Source of the DNA: Streptomyces coeruleorubidus | Lineage (GTDB): Bacteria > Actinomycetota > Actinomycetes > Streptomycetales > Streptomycetaceae | Reading direction: 5' to 3' | DNA length: 64,000 bases | Assembly: GCF_028885415.1 (NCBI RefSeq) | Contig: NZ_CP118527.1 | Span: forward strand, 5,146,001-5,210,000 | Shown: positions 45,128 to 53,203 of the stretch, piece after piece | Layout: every line of letters begins with the position of its first letter | How positions within the stretch are numbered: position 1 is the stretch's first letter | Position numbers and translations under genes: made by a program | Notes under the pieces: model-generated | Database searches by the model: none | Seen by the model: the letters and a program-made list of their open reading frames with translations, nothing else | What the model was told of the DNA's origin: nothing

Positions 45128-45921
45128 GATGCCGACGCTAGGCGCGGCACGAGACATGCGCTTCTCGAATCCTGACCGGAACGAGGAACTCACCAGGGCC
45201 CTGGAGACACCGACACCTTCTCGGGCAACGTGGAGACCGCCCCCGGCTCACTTGCCGGCTTCGGGGCCGTACCACTGGAGTGCCTGGCCGGTGACGGCGG
45301 CGATGCACTCGAAGTCCCGGTCGCGATGGAGCAGCGTCAGCCCTTGCAGCTCGGCCGTGGCGGCCACCACGAGATCGACGGCCCCGTCGCTGCGGTGCTG
45401 TCCGCGCTGGGTGAGGATCTCCTGCTGCTCGCTCGTCCGGGGCACGCACTGGCCGGCGACGAGACCCGTGCTTGAACGAGCTGGATCGCGCGCGAGCGCT
45501 TCTGGCTCACGACGACGCCCTGAGTCACGGCCCCGTACTCGGACCCACGAATCTCGCCGATCCCGTTTCCATGGTGACGGGTTGGTGCCTTCATGAGACC
45601 GGACGTCGGGCCCCGAACGAGGTGCCGGCCGCAGAGGTCGAGGATGGACCACCCGATCCACTCCTCCAGGAGGCCGCTCCAACCTTCTTCGATGGTCAGG
45701 TCCTGCAGGTCAGCACGATGTCGATGGCGCTCGCACAACAGGCGCACGGGGAGCGGCTGGGCGCCGTGGCTCAGCGCCTCGGACTGATGCGGCACGTCCC
45801 TGTCGGGTGCGCAAGGAAGGGCGCGTCTATGTAGTCGGTCTCCATGACTTCGAAGCGGGAGCCCGACTCGCCGACGGCGGTAGCGACCTCTAGAGGCAGC
45901 CCGGTCGCACGTCTGCCGCCG
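45128..45921. other. 794-bp degenerate region
   Basis: Holds the VapC-like relic (45248-45436) and otherwise only short, mutually overlapping frames without start signals. A minus-strand stretch near 45790-45880 reads SRFEVMETDYIDAPFL before running into a stop and looks like decayed coding sequence. No intact gene seen. Confidence 0.5.
45248..45436 (-). pseudogene. Relic of a VapC-type PIN-domain toxin
   Basis: The minus-strand frame ending at 45248 carries the last third of a PIN-domain ribonuclease toxin: LTQRGQHRSDGAVDLVVAAT with the conserved Asp, then LTLLHRDRDFECIAAVTGQA with the C-terminal acidic residues. The N-terminal two thirds (including the first Asp) and any VapB antitoxin gene cannot be found intact upstream in any frame. 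The system is therefore dead. Confidence 0.7.
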
Positions 45922-46092
45922 TCAGCGCACAGGCCGCCGCCCCGCACGTCGGGACAGCCGTACCGCGAAGAAGATCACGTCGACGCCGAGAAGGACGATG
46001 CCGATGGCCAGGAGATAACCGAGGCCCTCCGCTGCCACACCGATGATTCCCAGTACGACGGCCACGAGGACGACCAGAAGGAAGAGTGCCAT
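45922..46092 (-). CDS. Small two-helix membrane protein
   Basis: 56 residues, nearly all hydrophobic: two membrane segments (residues about 3-22 and 28-46) and a basic C-terminus RLSRRAGRRPVR. It resembles the short hydrophobic DUF6131-type actinobacterial proteins that accompany stress genes. The ATG at 46092 has AGGAGAGG about 12 nt upstream. In-frame GTG codons at 46095 and 46119 are alternatives. It reads in the same direction as, and 37 bp after, the PRC-barrel gene. Confidence 0.65.
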   Translation of the reverse strand: MALFLLVVLVAVVLGIIGVAAEGLGYLLAIGIVLLGVDVIFFAVRLSRRAGRRPVR

Positions 46093-46129
46093 CACCGCGG
46101 ACCACCTCTCCTGTGCCACGTGCCTACGG

Positions 46130-46486
46130 TCACCGGCGGGCGAGCCGGCGCTCGCCCCCTGCTCCCGACCGGTACGCCATGCCGTAGTGCTGGAAGACCT
46201 CCTCCTCCTGCTCGGCCGGCAGGACGTCGTCGGTCCCGATCGAGGGGGCTTTGCGCACCTGGCCCCTGGTGTAGGAGACCTTGACGTAGCCCGGTCCGAG
46301 AACGGCGTCGTCGAGGGGGACGAAGATCAGGCGCCGGCGGGTGGGCAGCCCGGTCCGGACGGTGGCCATGGCCGGTTCGTCGGTGGCCGTGTCCACGTAG
46401 ACCGCTTCGAGCATGCCGATCCTGCGCTGCTTCGGATCGACCACGTCACGGTCGCGCCATTCGCGGATGTCGGCTGAACGGATCAT
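46130..46486 (-). CDS. PRC-barrel domain protein
   Basis: 118 residues with an N-terminal PRC-barrel (IREWRDRDVVDPKQRRIGMLEAVYVDTATDEPAMATVRTG as strands, residues about 7-46). A PLDDAVLGPGYVKVSYTRGQVRKAP strand set follows, then a helical tail with EEEVFQHYGM. PRC-barrels act as protein-interaction or RNA-maturation modules. In Streptomyces such small forms are stress-associated. The ATG has a near-perfect AGGGAG 6 nt upstream. A perfect 32-bp palindrome lies 29 bp in front of the start. Confidence 0.85.
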   Translation of the reverse strand: MIRSADIREWRDRDVVDPKQRRIGMLEAVYVDTATDEPAMATVRTGLPTRRRLIFVPLDDAVLGPGYVKVSYTRGQVRKAPSIGTDDVLPAEQEEEVFQHYGMAYRSGAGGERRLARR

Positions 46487-46515
46487 GCCGTGCTCCCTGT
46501 TTGGTCCCGCCATTT

Positions 46516-46547
46516 CACCGTACTCCGGCCCGGGCCGGAGTACGGTG
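46516..46547. promoter_or_regulatory. Perfect 32-bp palindrome upstream of PRC-barrel gene
   Basis: CACCGTACTCCGGCCC followed directly by its exact complement, with no spacer. It sits between divergent genes, so it is not a normal terminator. It would be an operator or, if transcribed with the PRC gene, a leader hairpin ending 29 nt before the start codon. Confidence 0.6.
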
Positions 46548-46677
46548 GGGAGAACGAGGACTTTCCGTATGCCGGAATATCTGACCGGCTCCGGACATCG
46601 CGCACCACTCACCCGTCCTCGCATGGGCAGCCCGTGACCCCGGCCGCGCCATCCGCATCCAGGCCGAGGAGCCACGC

Positions 46678-47694
46678 ATGCCACCGCCTCACATTCCGGA
46701 CACGTCCACGACGGTCGCACCGTCGGGCCCCGCCCCGTCGCCCCCGTCGCCCCAGGGCTACGACGGGACGTCTCCGTTCCCGCCGGACGGCCCGGCGCCC
46801 GCCCGCGACGGCGGTGAGCGGCTGTACGTCGCGGTGACGGGCGTGATCGTCGTCCTGCCGTTCGTGGCGATCGCGCTCGCCGGCTGGCTGCTGTGGGGGA
46901 GTCTCATCCACCCCACCGACATCGTGCTCGCCCTCGTCCTGTACACGATCACGGGTCTCGGCGTCACGGTCGGCTTCCACCGCGGCCTCACCCACGGCGG
47001 CTACCGGGCCGCCCGCCCCGTGCGCATCGCGCTCGCGGTGGCCGGGTCGATGAGTTTCCAGGGCGACGTCATCGGCTGGGTCGCCACCCACCGCCGCCAC
47101 CACGCCTTCACCGACCGGCCGGGTGACCCGCACTCCCCGTACCGCTACGGCACCCATCTGCGAGGCCAGTTGCGCGGGCTGCTGCACGCGCACGTGGGCT
47201 GGCTGTTCCGCAACGACCGTACGCCGCCGGAGCGCTATGCCCCCGACCTGCTGGCCGACCGCGACATCCGCGCGGTCGCCCGCGCCTTCCCGGCCCTGTG
47301 CGTCCTCACGCTCGCCCTGCCGTTCGCGGTGGGCTGGGCCATCGGCGGCACGTGGCTGTACGGCGTGACCGCCCTGCTGTGGGCGGGACTCGTGCGCATC
47401 GCGCTGCTCCACCACGTCACCTGGAGCGTGAACTCCCTCTGCCACCTGATCGGTGAGCGCCCGTTCCGCACCCGCCGCCACGACCGGGCCACCAACCTGT
47501 GGCCGCTGGCCCTGCTCTCGTTCGGCGAGAGCTGGCACAACCTCCACCACGCCGACCCCACCAGCGCCCGCCACGGCGTCGACCGAGGTCAGGTGGACCC
47601 CTCCGCCGCCGTCATCCGCCTCCTCGAACGCCTCGGCTGGGTGCACGACGTGCGCTGGCCGACCGCGGAACGGGTCGCGGCCCGTCGCGTCTGA
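46678..47694 (+). CDS. Membrane fatty-acid (acyl-CoA delta-9) desaturase
   Basis: 338-residue di-iron desaturase. A Pro-rich N-terminus (about 45 residues) precedes four membrane segments. The three His boxes are complete: HRGLTH (101-106), HRRHH (138-142) and HNLHH in SFGESWHNLHHAD. The block VIGWVATHRRHHAFTD is typical of acyl-CoA or acyl-lipid delta-9 desaturases, which adjust membrane fluidity. The ATG has GAGGAGCCACGC. Divergent from the PRC-barrel gene, with the palindrome in between. Confidence 0.92.
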   Translation: MPPPHIPDTSTTVAPSGPAPSPPSPQGYDGTSPFPPDGPAPARDGGERLYVAVTGVIVVLPFVAIALAGWLLWGSLIHPTDIVLALVLYTITGLGVTVGFHRGLTHGGYRAARPVRIALAVAGSMSFQGDVIGWVATHRRHHAFTDRPGDPHSPYRYGTHLRGQLRGLLHAHVGWLFRNDRTPPERYAPDLLADRDIRAVARAFPALCVLTLALPFAVGWAIGGTWLYGVTALLWAGLVRIALLHHVTWSVNSLCHLIGERPFRTRRHDRATNLWPLALLSFGESWHNLHHADPTSARHGVDRGQVDPSAAVIRLLERLGWVHDVRWPTAERVAARRV

Positions 47695-47735
47695 CACCGA
47701 CCACCCGACCCTCACGACCGTCGGCAGGAGCCCTC

Positions 47736-48134
47736 ATGAGCACCGCGCTACAGCCCCCGCTTCCCTCCGACCCGGTGCTCCGGATGCGTCTCGCACCCCG
47801 CAGCGGCATGCCCCGGCCCATCGACGGAGCGTGGTGGCCCCGCTCGTACGACCTGCCGGCGGAACTCCCGACGCTGCTGGCCGGGTTGCCGCGGGCGTGG
47901 GGCCACATCACCAGCGTCACCGTCAACGGGGCGACGTGGTCCGCGGTACCCGGCCGGATGCTCGTCTTCAACCAGGTCGTACAACTGCACAGGGCTCTCG
48001 CGGCGTCCACCCCGCACACCGTCGTCCTGCTCGCCCCCGGGCGGGGCCGCTGGGACCTGCTGGTCGTGCCGCCGGATACGACCGAGGAGGCCGCGGAACC
48101 GCTGATGGCGGCCGCGGCGAGCGATCAGGTGTGA
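47736..48134 (+). CDS. DUF5994 family protein
   Basis: 132-residue cytoplasmic protein. The family block is IDGAWWPRSYDLPAELPTLLAGL, followed by TSVTVNGATWSAVPGRM and a C-terminal LLVVPPDTTEEAAEPLM helix. Function unknown. A paralogue lies at 48569. The ATG has GGCAGGAG. Located 41 bp after the desaturase gene, so possibly in its operon. Confidence 0.8.
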   Translation: MSTALQPPLPSDPVLRMRLAPRSGMPRPIDGAWWPRSYDLPAELPTLLAGLPRAWGHITSVTVNGATWSAVPGRMLVFNQVVQLHRALAASTPHTVVLLAPGRGRWDLLVVPPDTTEEAAEPLMAAAASDQV

Positions 48135-48186
48135 CCGGGACACCGAGCATCGTCACACTTCCGTCGGGCACTCACCGGACACCGTC

Positions 48187-48438
48187 TCACTGCCGCCGGT
48201 GGCCGTCCTCCATGGACTGGCTGGTCTCCAGCCAGGACCGTGCGGGTTCTGCCGCGCGGGTGGTGTCCACGGTGAGGTCGAGGCGGGTTCCTCCGTCGGG
48301 GCCCGCGGGGTAGCTGCGCTGCTCGGTGGCGGCGAAGCAATGGCGGAGAACCTCCGCGACCCGGCGGGCGACCTCGGGCGAGGCGGCGACGATGCGGACC
48401 TCGGCGTGCCCGTCCGAGGGTGGTTCCGTGAACTGCAT
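48187..48438 (-). CDS. Small hypothetical protein
   Basis: 83 residues with beta-alpha pattern HAEVRIVAASPEVARRVAEVLRHCF and then DGGTRLDLTVDTT, like small Streptomyces proteins found beside DUF5994 genes. Not recognised further. The start at 48438 has GAGGTCGCC. It lies between two plus-strand DUF5994 paralogues on the opposite strand. Confidence 0.65.
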   Translation of the reverse strand: MQFTEPPSDGHAEVRIVAASPEVARRVAEVLRHCFAATEQRSYPAGPDGGTRLDLTVDTTRAAEPARSWLETSQSMEDGHRRQ

Positions 48439-48568
48439 GGCGACCTCGGAGTTCGATGTCCCGGTGTGAGACGGGCCTGATCTCTCACTTCCGGAGAGTA
48501 CCGTGAAACGAGGAGGCCACTCGGCTTCCTCATTCCCCGGCCGGATTCCCGGCAGGCAGGCGAGAGCG

Positions 48569-49075
48569 ATGTCCGACTCCGACCCCCCGCGTGTGACCAG
48601 GCTCCTGCCGGACGCCGTCCACCAGGCCGTGCGGCCCGGAACGGCTGTCGTACGGCTGGAGACGACCCACGACCGGCAGGGCGTGCTCGACGGGGCGTGG
48701 TGGCCGCGCTCCCGCGACATCGCCGCCGAGCTCCCCGGCCTGATCAGCGCGCTGACGGAGTACCTCGGGCCCATCACCCGTGTCGGCCTGGACGCCGGCG
48801 CCTGGGATGAGCTGCCGACGCGGATGACCATCGACGACCGTGTCGTCCACATCGACTCCTCCCCGATCGGCGACGACACCGTCCTCGTCACCCGGGGCGG
48901 GCAGGATCTCTTCTCCCTCCTCGTTGTCCCGCCGCACGCGACGCCCGACGCCGCGCGCGCCGCCATGGCCGAGGCCGTCCGCGCCGACAGCGTGACGCAG
49001 GCCGGACAGATCCTCATCGACACCGGCACCGAGCGCGAGTCCGGGCGCCACGGAACTCCCGAGCGCCCCTGGTGA
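48569..49075 (+). CDS. DUF5994 family protein (second paralogue)
   Basis: 168 residues. It has the same DUF5994 core as the gene at 47736, VLDGAWWPRSRDIAAELPGLISAL and LLVVPPHATPDAARAAM, with longer termini (an N-terminal AVHQAVRPGTAVVRLE strand and a polar C-terminal tail). ATG at 48569 with GGCGAGAG. Function unknown. It is convergent with the truncated ANTAR gene. Confidence 0.8.
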   Translation: MSDSDPPRVTRLLPDAVHQAVRPGTAVVRLETTHDRQGVLDGAWWPRSRDIAAELPGLISALTEYLGPITRVGLDAGAWDELPTRMTIDDRVVHIDSSPIGDDTVLVTRGGQDLFSLLVVPPHATPDAARAAMAEAVRADSVTQAGQILIDTGTERESGRHGTPERPW

Positions 49076-49096
49076 ACGGCCGGGAAGCACCGCCGG

Positions 49097-49822
49097 TCAG
49101 CGGCGGCGGTCCTCGGGGCTGACCGGCGCCGGTAGCGGGATGTCCGCGGTGTCGAAGTCACCCGAGACGATCCGCGTGGCCAGATCCGACAGGCGCAGGT
49201 GACGGGCGCGCGCGTACGACCGGAACGCGGCGAAGGCGTCGTCGACGGACGTGCTCCAGCGCTCCGCCAGCACGCCCTTGGCCTGCTCGACCAGGACGCG
49301 GCTGGTCAGCGCGGTCTCCAGCCGGCTGTTGACGACCTGCGACTGTTGCAGCGTGCGCTGCTGGAGGATCGCGATGGTGGCCACGTCGGCGAGTGCCTGG
49401 GCGAGCGCGATGTCGTCGTCGCCGAGGCGGTGCGGTGCGCTCTGGAACAGGCTGAGCGCGCCGATGACGCGGCTGCGCAAACGGAGCGGGAGGGCGTGCG
49501 TGCTCACGTATCCCGTCTCGCGTGCCCGCGCGGCGAAGTGCGGCCGGCCGTCGGCGGGCTCCGGCCGCGTCAGCTCGATGTTCGTCCGGGCGGCGCCGGT
49601 GCGGTAGCACTCCACGCACGGCCCCTGGTGGTGCTGGAGCGCGAAGAGTTCCAGCAGGCGGGCGCGCTCGTCCGAGTCGCAGGGACAGGATGGCAGGACC
49701 TCGGGACGATCCGCCGACCGCCGGATCCCACGGTCCTCCGTCCGACGGCCCCCGCTCCGCTGCGGGCCCTGGTCCTTCCCATCGGCCCACGCACGACTGC
49801 CCGCACGGACGGCCCCCCACAC
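49097..49822 (-). CDS. GAF-ANTAR regulator, probably 5'-truncated
   Basis: The C-terminal part is a normal GAF-ANTAR RNA-binding antiterminator. The second half of a GAF domain is DERARLLELFALQHHQGPCV to ALPLRLRSRVIGALSLFQS, and the ANTAR helices are LTSRVLVEQAKGVLAERW then DDAFAAFRSYARARHLRLSDLA. The first half of the GAF domain (about 60 residues in relatives) is missing. The 50 codons before DERARLL are low-complexity and unlike a protein, so the frame's GTG at 49822 may not be real. Likely a decaying gene. Confidence 0.6.
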   Translation of the reverse strand: MWGAVRAGSRAWADGKDQGPQRSGGRRTEDRGIRRSADRPEVLPSCPCDSDERARLLELFALQHHQGPCVECYRTGAARTNIELTRPEPADGRPHFAARARETGYVSTHALPLRLRSRVIGALSLFQSAPHRLGDDDIALAQALADVATIAILQQRTLQQSQVVNSRLETALTSRVLVEQAKGVLAERWSTSVDDAFAAFRSYARARHLRLSDLATRIVSGDFDTADIPLPAPVSPEDRRR

Positions 49823-49913
49823 GGGAACCGCACCCGACGGCCCGGCTGACGGCCGACGCGTGTCCTGGGCGGGGAAGGGGTCCCGACGCGCCCTCGCACG
49901 CCGGAGTCGGACG

Positions 49914-50885
49914 TCAGGTCGCCGCCCGCGTCTCGCGCGTGCGGTACTCGCGCGGGCTGATGCCGTGTTCCCGCTTGAACGCGGCGCTGAAGGCGAAGGC
50001 GTTGGCGAACCCGACGCGGTCCGCCACCACGGCGAGCGTCGTGTCCGGTTCGCGCAGCAGCTCGGCGGCCAAGGCGAGGCGCTGTTCCCGTAGGTACGTC
50101 ATGGGCGGCCGGCCGACCAGGGCCGCGAAGCGCCGGGCGAGGTTGGCCCGGGACACTCCGGTCCTCGCCGCCAGAGCCGGCAGGGTCCACGGGTGGGCGG
50201 GATCGCTGTGCAGCATGCGCAGGGCGGGGCCGACCACGGGGTCGCTGCGGGCTCGGTACCAGGCGGGGACCCGGGCACCGGGGCGGGTGAACCAGGCGCG
50301 CAGGGCGGTGATGAGCATCAGGTCCAGCGCCCGGTCCAGGAGAAGCCGCTGCCCGGGCTCCTCGCGGATGATCTCCTCGAACATCGTCCGGCTGACCGGG
50401 CAGCTGCCCACGTCCGCCTCGATGACGGCCAGGGGCGGCAGCGCGGCCAGCAGCCGGCCCGGGGTGCCGCTGTCCACGGTGCAGAGCCCGCTGAGCAGGA
50501 GCGTGCCGTTGGTCCCTCCCGCGTCCCAGGAGCCGGCATCCGGTATCCGGGGGCGGGCCAGCTCCTCGCCCTGCGGGGTCGTGCAGCGGCCCCCGTGGCG
50601 GATCACCAGCTCCGGTTCGGTGCCGGGGTCGTCCGCGATCACGTACGGCGCGCCGCCGCACAGCACCGCGACGTCTCCGGGGCCGATCCGCACCGGGTCG
50701 CCGCCCTGGGGAGTGATCCAGGCGGAGCCGCGCACGAGGACCGCGAGCGCCAGCGGCGAGCCGTCCTCGAAGCGTGCCGCCCAGGAGCCGGTCAGGGAGG
50801 ACTGGTGGAAGACGGCGCCACTGGTCCGCACCCCGTTCAGCAGGTCCGTCAGCGGATCCGTGCTGGTCAGCCCCATGGGATCCAT
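49914..50885 (-). CDS. AraC-family transcriptional regulator (cupin sensor)
   Basis: 323 residues. An N-terminal AraC_binding-type cupin (about 20-190, with SLTGSWAARFEDGSPLALAV and RIGPGDVAVLCGGAPY) precedes the C-terminal HTH_18 double helix-turn-helix. The latter contains WTLPALAARTGVSRANLARRF and VADRVGFANAFAFSAAFKREHGISPREYR. ATG at 50885; the in-frame ATG at 50876 is possible. It is divergent from the NmrA-like oxidoreductase gene at 83 bp, which it probably regulates. Confidence 0.9.
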   Translation of the reverse strand: MDPMGLTSTDPLTDLLNGVRTSGAVFHQSSLTGSWAARFEDGSPLALAVLVRGSAWITPQGGDPVRIGPGDVAVLCGGAPYVIADDPGTEPELVIRHGGRCTTPQGEELARPRIPDAGSWDAGGTNGTLLLSGLCTVDSGTPGRLLAALPPLAVIEADVGSCPVSRTMFEEIIREEPGQRLLLDRALDLMLITALRAWFTRPGARVPAWYRARSDPVVGPALRMLHSDPAHPWTLPALAARTGVSRANLARRFAALVGRPPMTYLREQRLALAAELLREPDTTLAVVADRVGFANAFAFSAAFKREHGISPREYRTRETRAAT

Positions 50886-50967
50886 GCCGGTCAGCGTAGA
50901 CGAACGCGTATGGACGTGAGTCCGCACGGCATGTCCCGGGCGGACGGCGACTGGTTCGCTTGAGGCC

Positions 50968-51807
50968 ATGAGCGACGAGATGATCCTGGTGACAGCGGCC
51001 ACGGGAAAGACGGGCCGCCGGGTGGCGCGGCTGCTTCGGGAGCGGGGCGTGCCGGTCCGCGCGGCGTCCCGTTCCGCCACGCAGCCCTTCGACTGGACGG
51101 ACCGCGGCACCTGGGAGGCAGCCCTGCGCGGGGTGACGGGGACGTACGTCGTGCACCCCGACCTGGGCAGCCCGCAGGCCGCCGACGATGTCGCCGCGTT
51201 CGCCCGGCAGGCCGCGGCTGCCGGAGCCCGTCACGCGGTGCTGCTGTCCACGCCGTCCGATGCCTGGGGCCCTGCCCAGGAACACGTCCTGGCCGCGGAG
51301 CGGGCCCTCGAGCACGCGGGTCTGGACTGGACCGTGCTGCGGGTGCGGTGGTTCTTCCAGAACTTCAGCGAGGACTTCCTCCACGACCCCGTCCTGAGCG
51401 GTGAGATACGGCTGCCGGCCGGCGACGGCAAGGAGGCGTTCATCGACGCCGAGGACATCGCCGAGGTGGCGGTCGCGGCCCTGACGGAGGCCGGGCACGC
51501 CGGATGGCACTACGAGCTCAGCGGCCCCCGGCTGATGACCTTCGCCGACGCCGTCGCGGAGATCGCCCGGGCCACCGGCCGTGACCTCCGGTACGTCCCG
51601 CTGACGCCGGAGGCGTACGCCGAGGAGCAGCGGGCGCAGGGTGTGCCCGAGGAGTGGGTGCAACTGACGGTCGGCCTGTACGACCACGTCCGCTCAGGCG
51701 GTCTCGCCTCGCTCAGCGACGGCGTCCAGAAGGCACTGGGCCGGGCTCCCCGGGACTTCTCCGAGTACGCCGACACCACCGCCCGACAGGGTGTCTGGAA
51801 CAGCTGA
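50968..51807 (+). CDS. NmrA-like NAD(P)-binding protein
   Basis: 279-residue atypical SDR. ILVTAATGKTGRRVARLL (6-23) is the NAD(P) glycine motif in the TGxxG form of NmrA/ergot-alkaloid AgnC-type proteins. RWFFQNFSEDFL and FIDAEDIAEVAVAAL are family blocks. The Ser-Tyr-Lys triad is not intact, so it may be a redox sensor or a quinone/azo reductase. Partner to the divergent AraC regulator. Confidence 0.87.
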   Translation: MSDEMILVTAATGKTGRRVARLLRERGVPVRAASRSATQPFDWTDRGTWEAALRGVTGTYVVHPDLGSPQAADDVAAFARQAAAAGARHAVLLSTPSDAWGPAQEHVLAAERALEHAGLDWTVLRVRWFFQNFSEDFLHDPVLSGEIRLPAGDGKEAFIDAEDIAEVAVAALTEAGHAGWHYELSGPRLMTFADAVAEIARATGRDLRYVPLTPEAYAEEQRAQGVPEEWVQLTVGLYDHVRSGGLASLSDGVQKALGRAPRDFSEYADTTARQGVWNS

Positions 51808-51833
51808 CCCCGCCCTGACCGGGACTCATCCGT

Positions 51834-52406
51834 ATGGACAGCCGACACCGCGCCGTCCTCCTCACCGTCAGCGCGATCAGCGTCGCCTGGCTCGCCGGCC
51901 AGTGGGCGTACCACGTCTACCAGGACCGTGAGCGCGAGGCGGCGGCAGCGAGGCCACAGGTGTCCGGCGAAAGGGTCTGGGACGCCGGCACGCTCGGGTA
52001 CGACCACGTGGAAGGCGACGTCCGCCATCCCATGACCCCGCCCGTCGGTGGAGCCCATGACAAAACGTGGATGACCTGCGACGGCACCGTCTACACCGAG
52101 ACGATCCGCGACGAGAACGCCGTGCACTCCCTGGAGCACGGTGCCGTCTGGATCACGTACAACGGGACGGCGACTGCCACCGACCTCAAGCGGCTCGCCG
52201 GCAAGGTGGCCCGGACGCCCTACACGCTGATGAGCCCCGTCACCCGGCAGTCCGGGACGATCATGCTCTCCGCGTGGGGCCACCAACTCAGTGTGGAAAC
52301 GGCATCCGACCCGCGCGTCGAGCAGTTCATCACCGCCTACGTCCAGGGGCCCCAGACTCCGGAACCGGGCGCTCCCTGTACTGGGGGCCTCACCGCGCCC
52401 AGATGA
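51834..52406 (+). CDS. DUF3105 family membrane-anchored protein
   Basis: 190 residues: an N-terminal membrane anchor (RAVLLTVSAISVAWLAGQWA), then an external DUF3105 domain with the His-rich MTPPVGGAHDKTWMTCDG and HSLEHGAVWITYNG motifs and two Cys. Family function is unknown; the His/Cys pattern suggests metal binding. Its TGA stop (52404-52406) directly abuts the MerR gene's stop on the other strand, leaving no intergenic base. Confidence 0.88.
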   Translation: MDSRHRAVLLTVSAISVAWLAGQWAYHVYQDREREAAAARPQVSGERVWDAGTLGYDHVEGDVRHPMTPPVGGAHDKTWMTCDGTVYTETIRDENAVHSLEHGAVWITYNGTATATDLKRLAGKVARTPYTLMSPVTRQSGTIMLSAWGHQLSVETASDPRVEQFITAYVQGPQTPEPGAPCTGGLTAPR

Positions 52407-52760
52407 TCAGCCGGAATCGGCGACGGAGCCTTCGGGCGCCTCGTGCCCGGCACGGCGGCGGTACTCGGCGTTGATGCGCTGAGCTTCCTCGAGCTGGTCC
52501 TCGAGGATGACGATGCGGCACGCGGCCTCGATCGGCGTGCCCCTGTCGACGAGCTCGCGGGCGCGCGCCGCGACGCGCAGCTGGTAGCGGGAGTACCGGC
52601 GGTGTCCGCCCTCCGAGCGCAGCGGAGTGATCAGACGAGCCTCACCGATGGCTCGGAGGAAGGCCGGGGTGGTGCCGAGCATCTCGGCGGCCCGCCCCAT
52701 GGTGTACGCGGGGTAGTCGTCGTCGTCCAGACGATCGCTGAGTGGGGTATCTGCTGTCAT
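52407..52760 (-). CDS. MerR-family transcriptional regulator
   Basis: 117 residues. The winged HTH has [26 protein letters not shown] and [19 protein letters not shown], and the helical dimerisation region is [21 protein letters not shown]. No effector Cys residues, so it resembles HspR-like or stress MerR proteins rather than metal sensors. ATG with GAGGTGAC in front. A perfect 32-bp palindrome ends 25 bp before its start. Confidence 0.9.
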   Translation of the reverse strand: MTADTPLSDRLDDDDYPAYTMGRAAEMLGTTPAFLRAIGEARLITPLRSEGGHRRYSRYQLRVAARARELVDRGTPIEAACRIVILEDQLEEAQRINAEYRRRAGHEAPEGSVADSG

Positions 52761-52785
52761 GTCACCTCGTAGTACAACGCGTCGA

Positions 52786-52817
52786 GGGGCCCTGGTGCCG
52801 TACGGCACCAGGGCCCC
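52786..52817. promoter_or_regulatory. Perfect 32-bp palindrome upstream of MerR gene
   Basis: GGGGCCCTGGTGCCGT followed directly by its exact complement. It begins 25 bp upstream of the MerR start. Likely autoregulatory operator or leader hairpin. Its size and position match the palindrome before the PRC-barrel gene, though the sequence differs. Confidence 0.6.
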
Positions 52818-53068
52818 GAAGGAAATTGAACACCATCTGTCGGCCCTAATGCTCTGCCGACCTTCTGTTTCCGCTCCCGGTCCTGCAGACGGGGGGATGC
52901 GGGGATCGCGGCTGCGTGACCGGGGACCACCTTCCAATCCGGGGTCTTGCGGTACCCGGGCCGAGCGCTGCTCGGGCCGGGCGATCCTGATGGCGTCTGC
53001 TCCTCCGTTCTCCTCTGCTCACTGATCTGTGTCAACGAGAAAAAGGTTAACTGCGCCGGAGCCCAATG

Positions 53069-53088
53069 TCTACTCTGGCAAGAGTAGA
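53069..53088. promoter_or_regulatory. Inverted repeat TCTACTCT-GGCA-AGAGTAGA
   Basis: Perfect 8-bp arms with a 4-nt loop, followed on the plus strand by TTTTATT. It could act as a plus-strand intrinsic terminator, but no plus gene reads into it. An operator in the MerR upstream region is at least as likely. Confidence 0.45.
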
Positions 53089-53135
53089 TTTTATTCTCTG
53101 GGGGCGCAGACAGCCTGGGGCGGCGAGACGACGAC

Positions 53136-53169
53136 GAGGGCCCTGCCGACGCGCGTCGGCAGGGCCCTC
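53136..53169. terminator. Perfect 34-bp palindromic terminator
   Basis: GAGGGCCCTGCCGACGC followed directly by its exact complement, 35 bp beyond the stop of the SCO5918-family gene. Should end the cold-adaptation transcript. Confidence 0.75.
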
Positions 53170-53203
53170 ATCGGGATCGGGGTGGGCGGTTGTCCGCCCT
53201 TCC

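Larger units (their letters stand above)
52761..53203. other. 443-bp intergenic region with three dyads
   Basis: No gene seen between the MerR and SCO5918-family genes (both minus strand). It holds the palindrome at 52786-52817, the inverted repeat followed by T-rich DNA at 53069-53095, and the terminator palindrome at 53136-53169. The stretch 53035-53100 is notably A+T-rich and may be the MerR promoter. Confidence 0.55.

Noticed and set aside
45472..45834. Plus-strand 120-codon frame in the degenerate region
   Set aside because: No ribosome-binding site or recognisable domain, and the opposite strand carries the VapC relic next to it.
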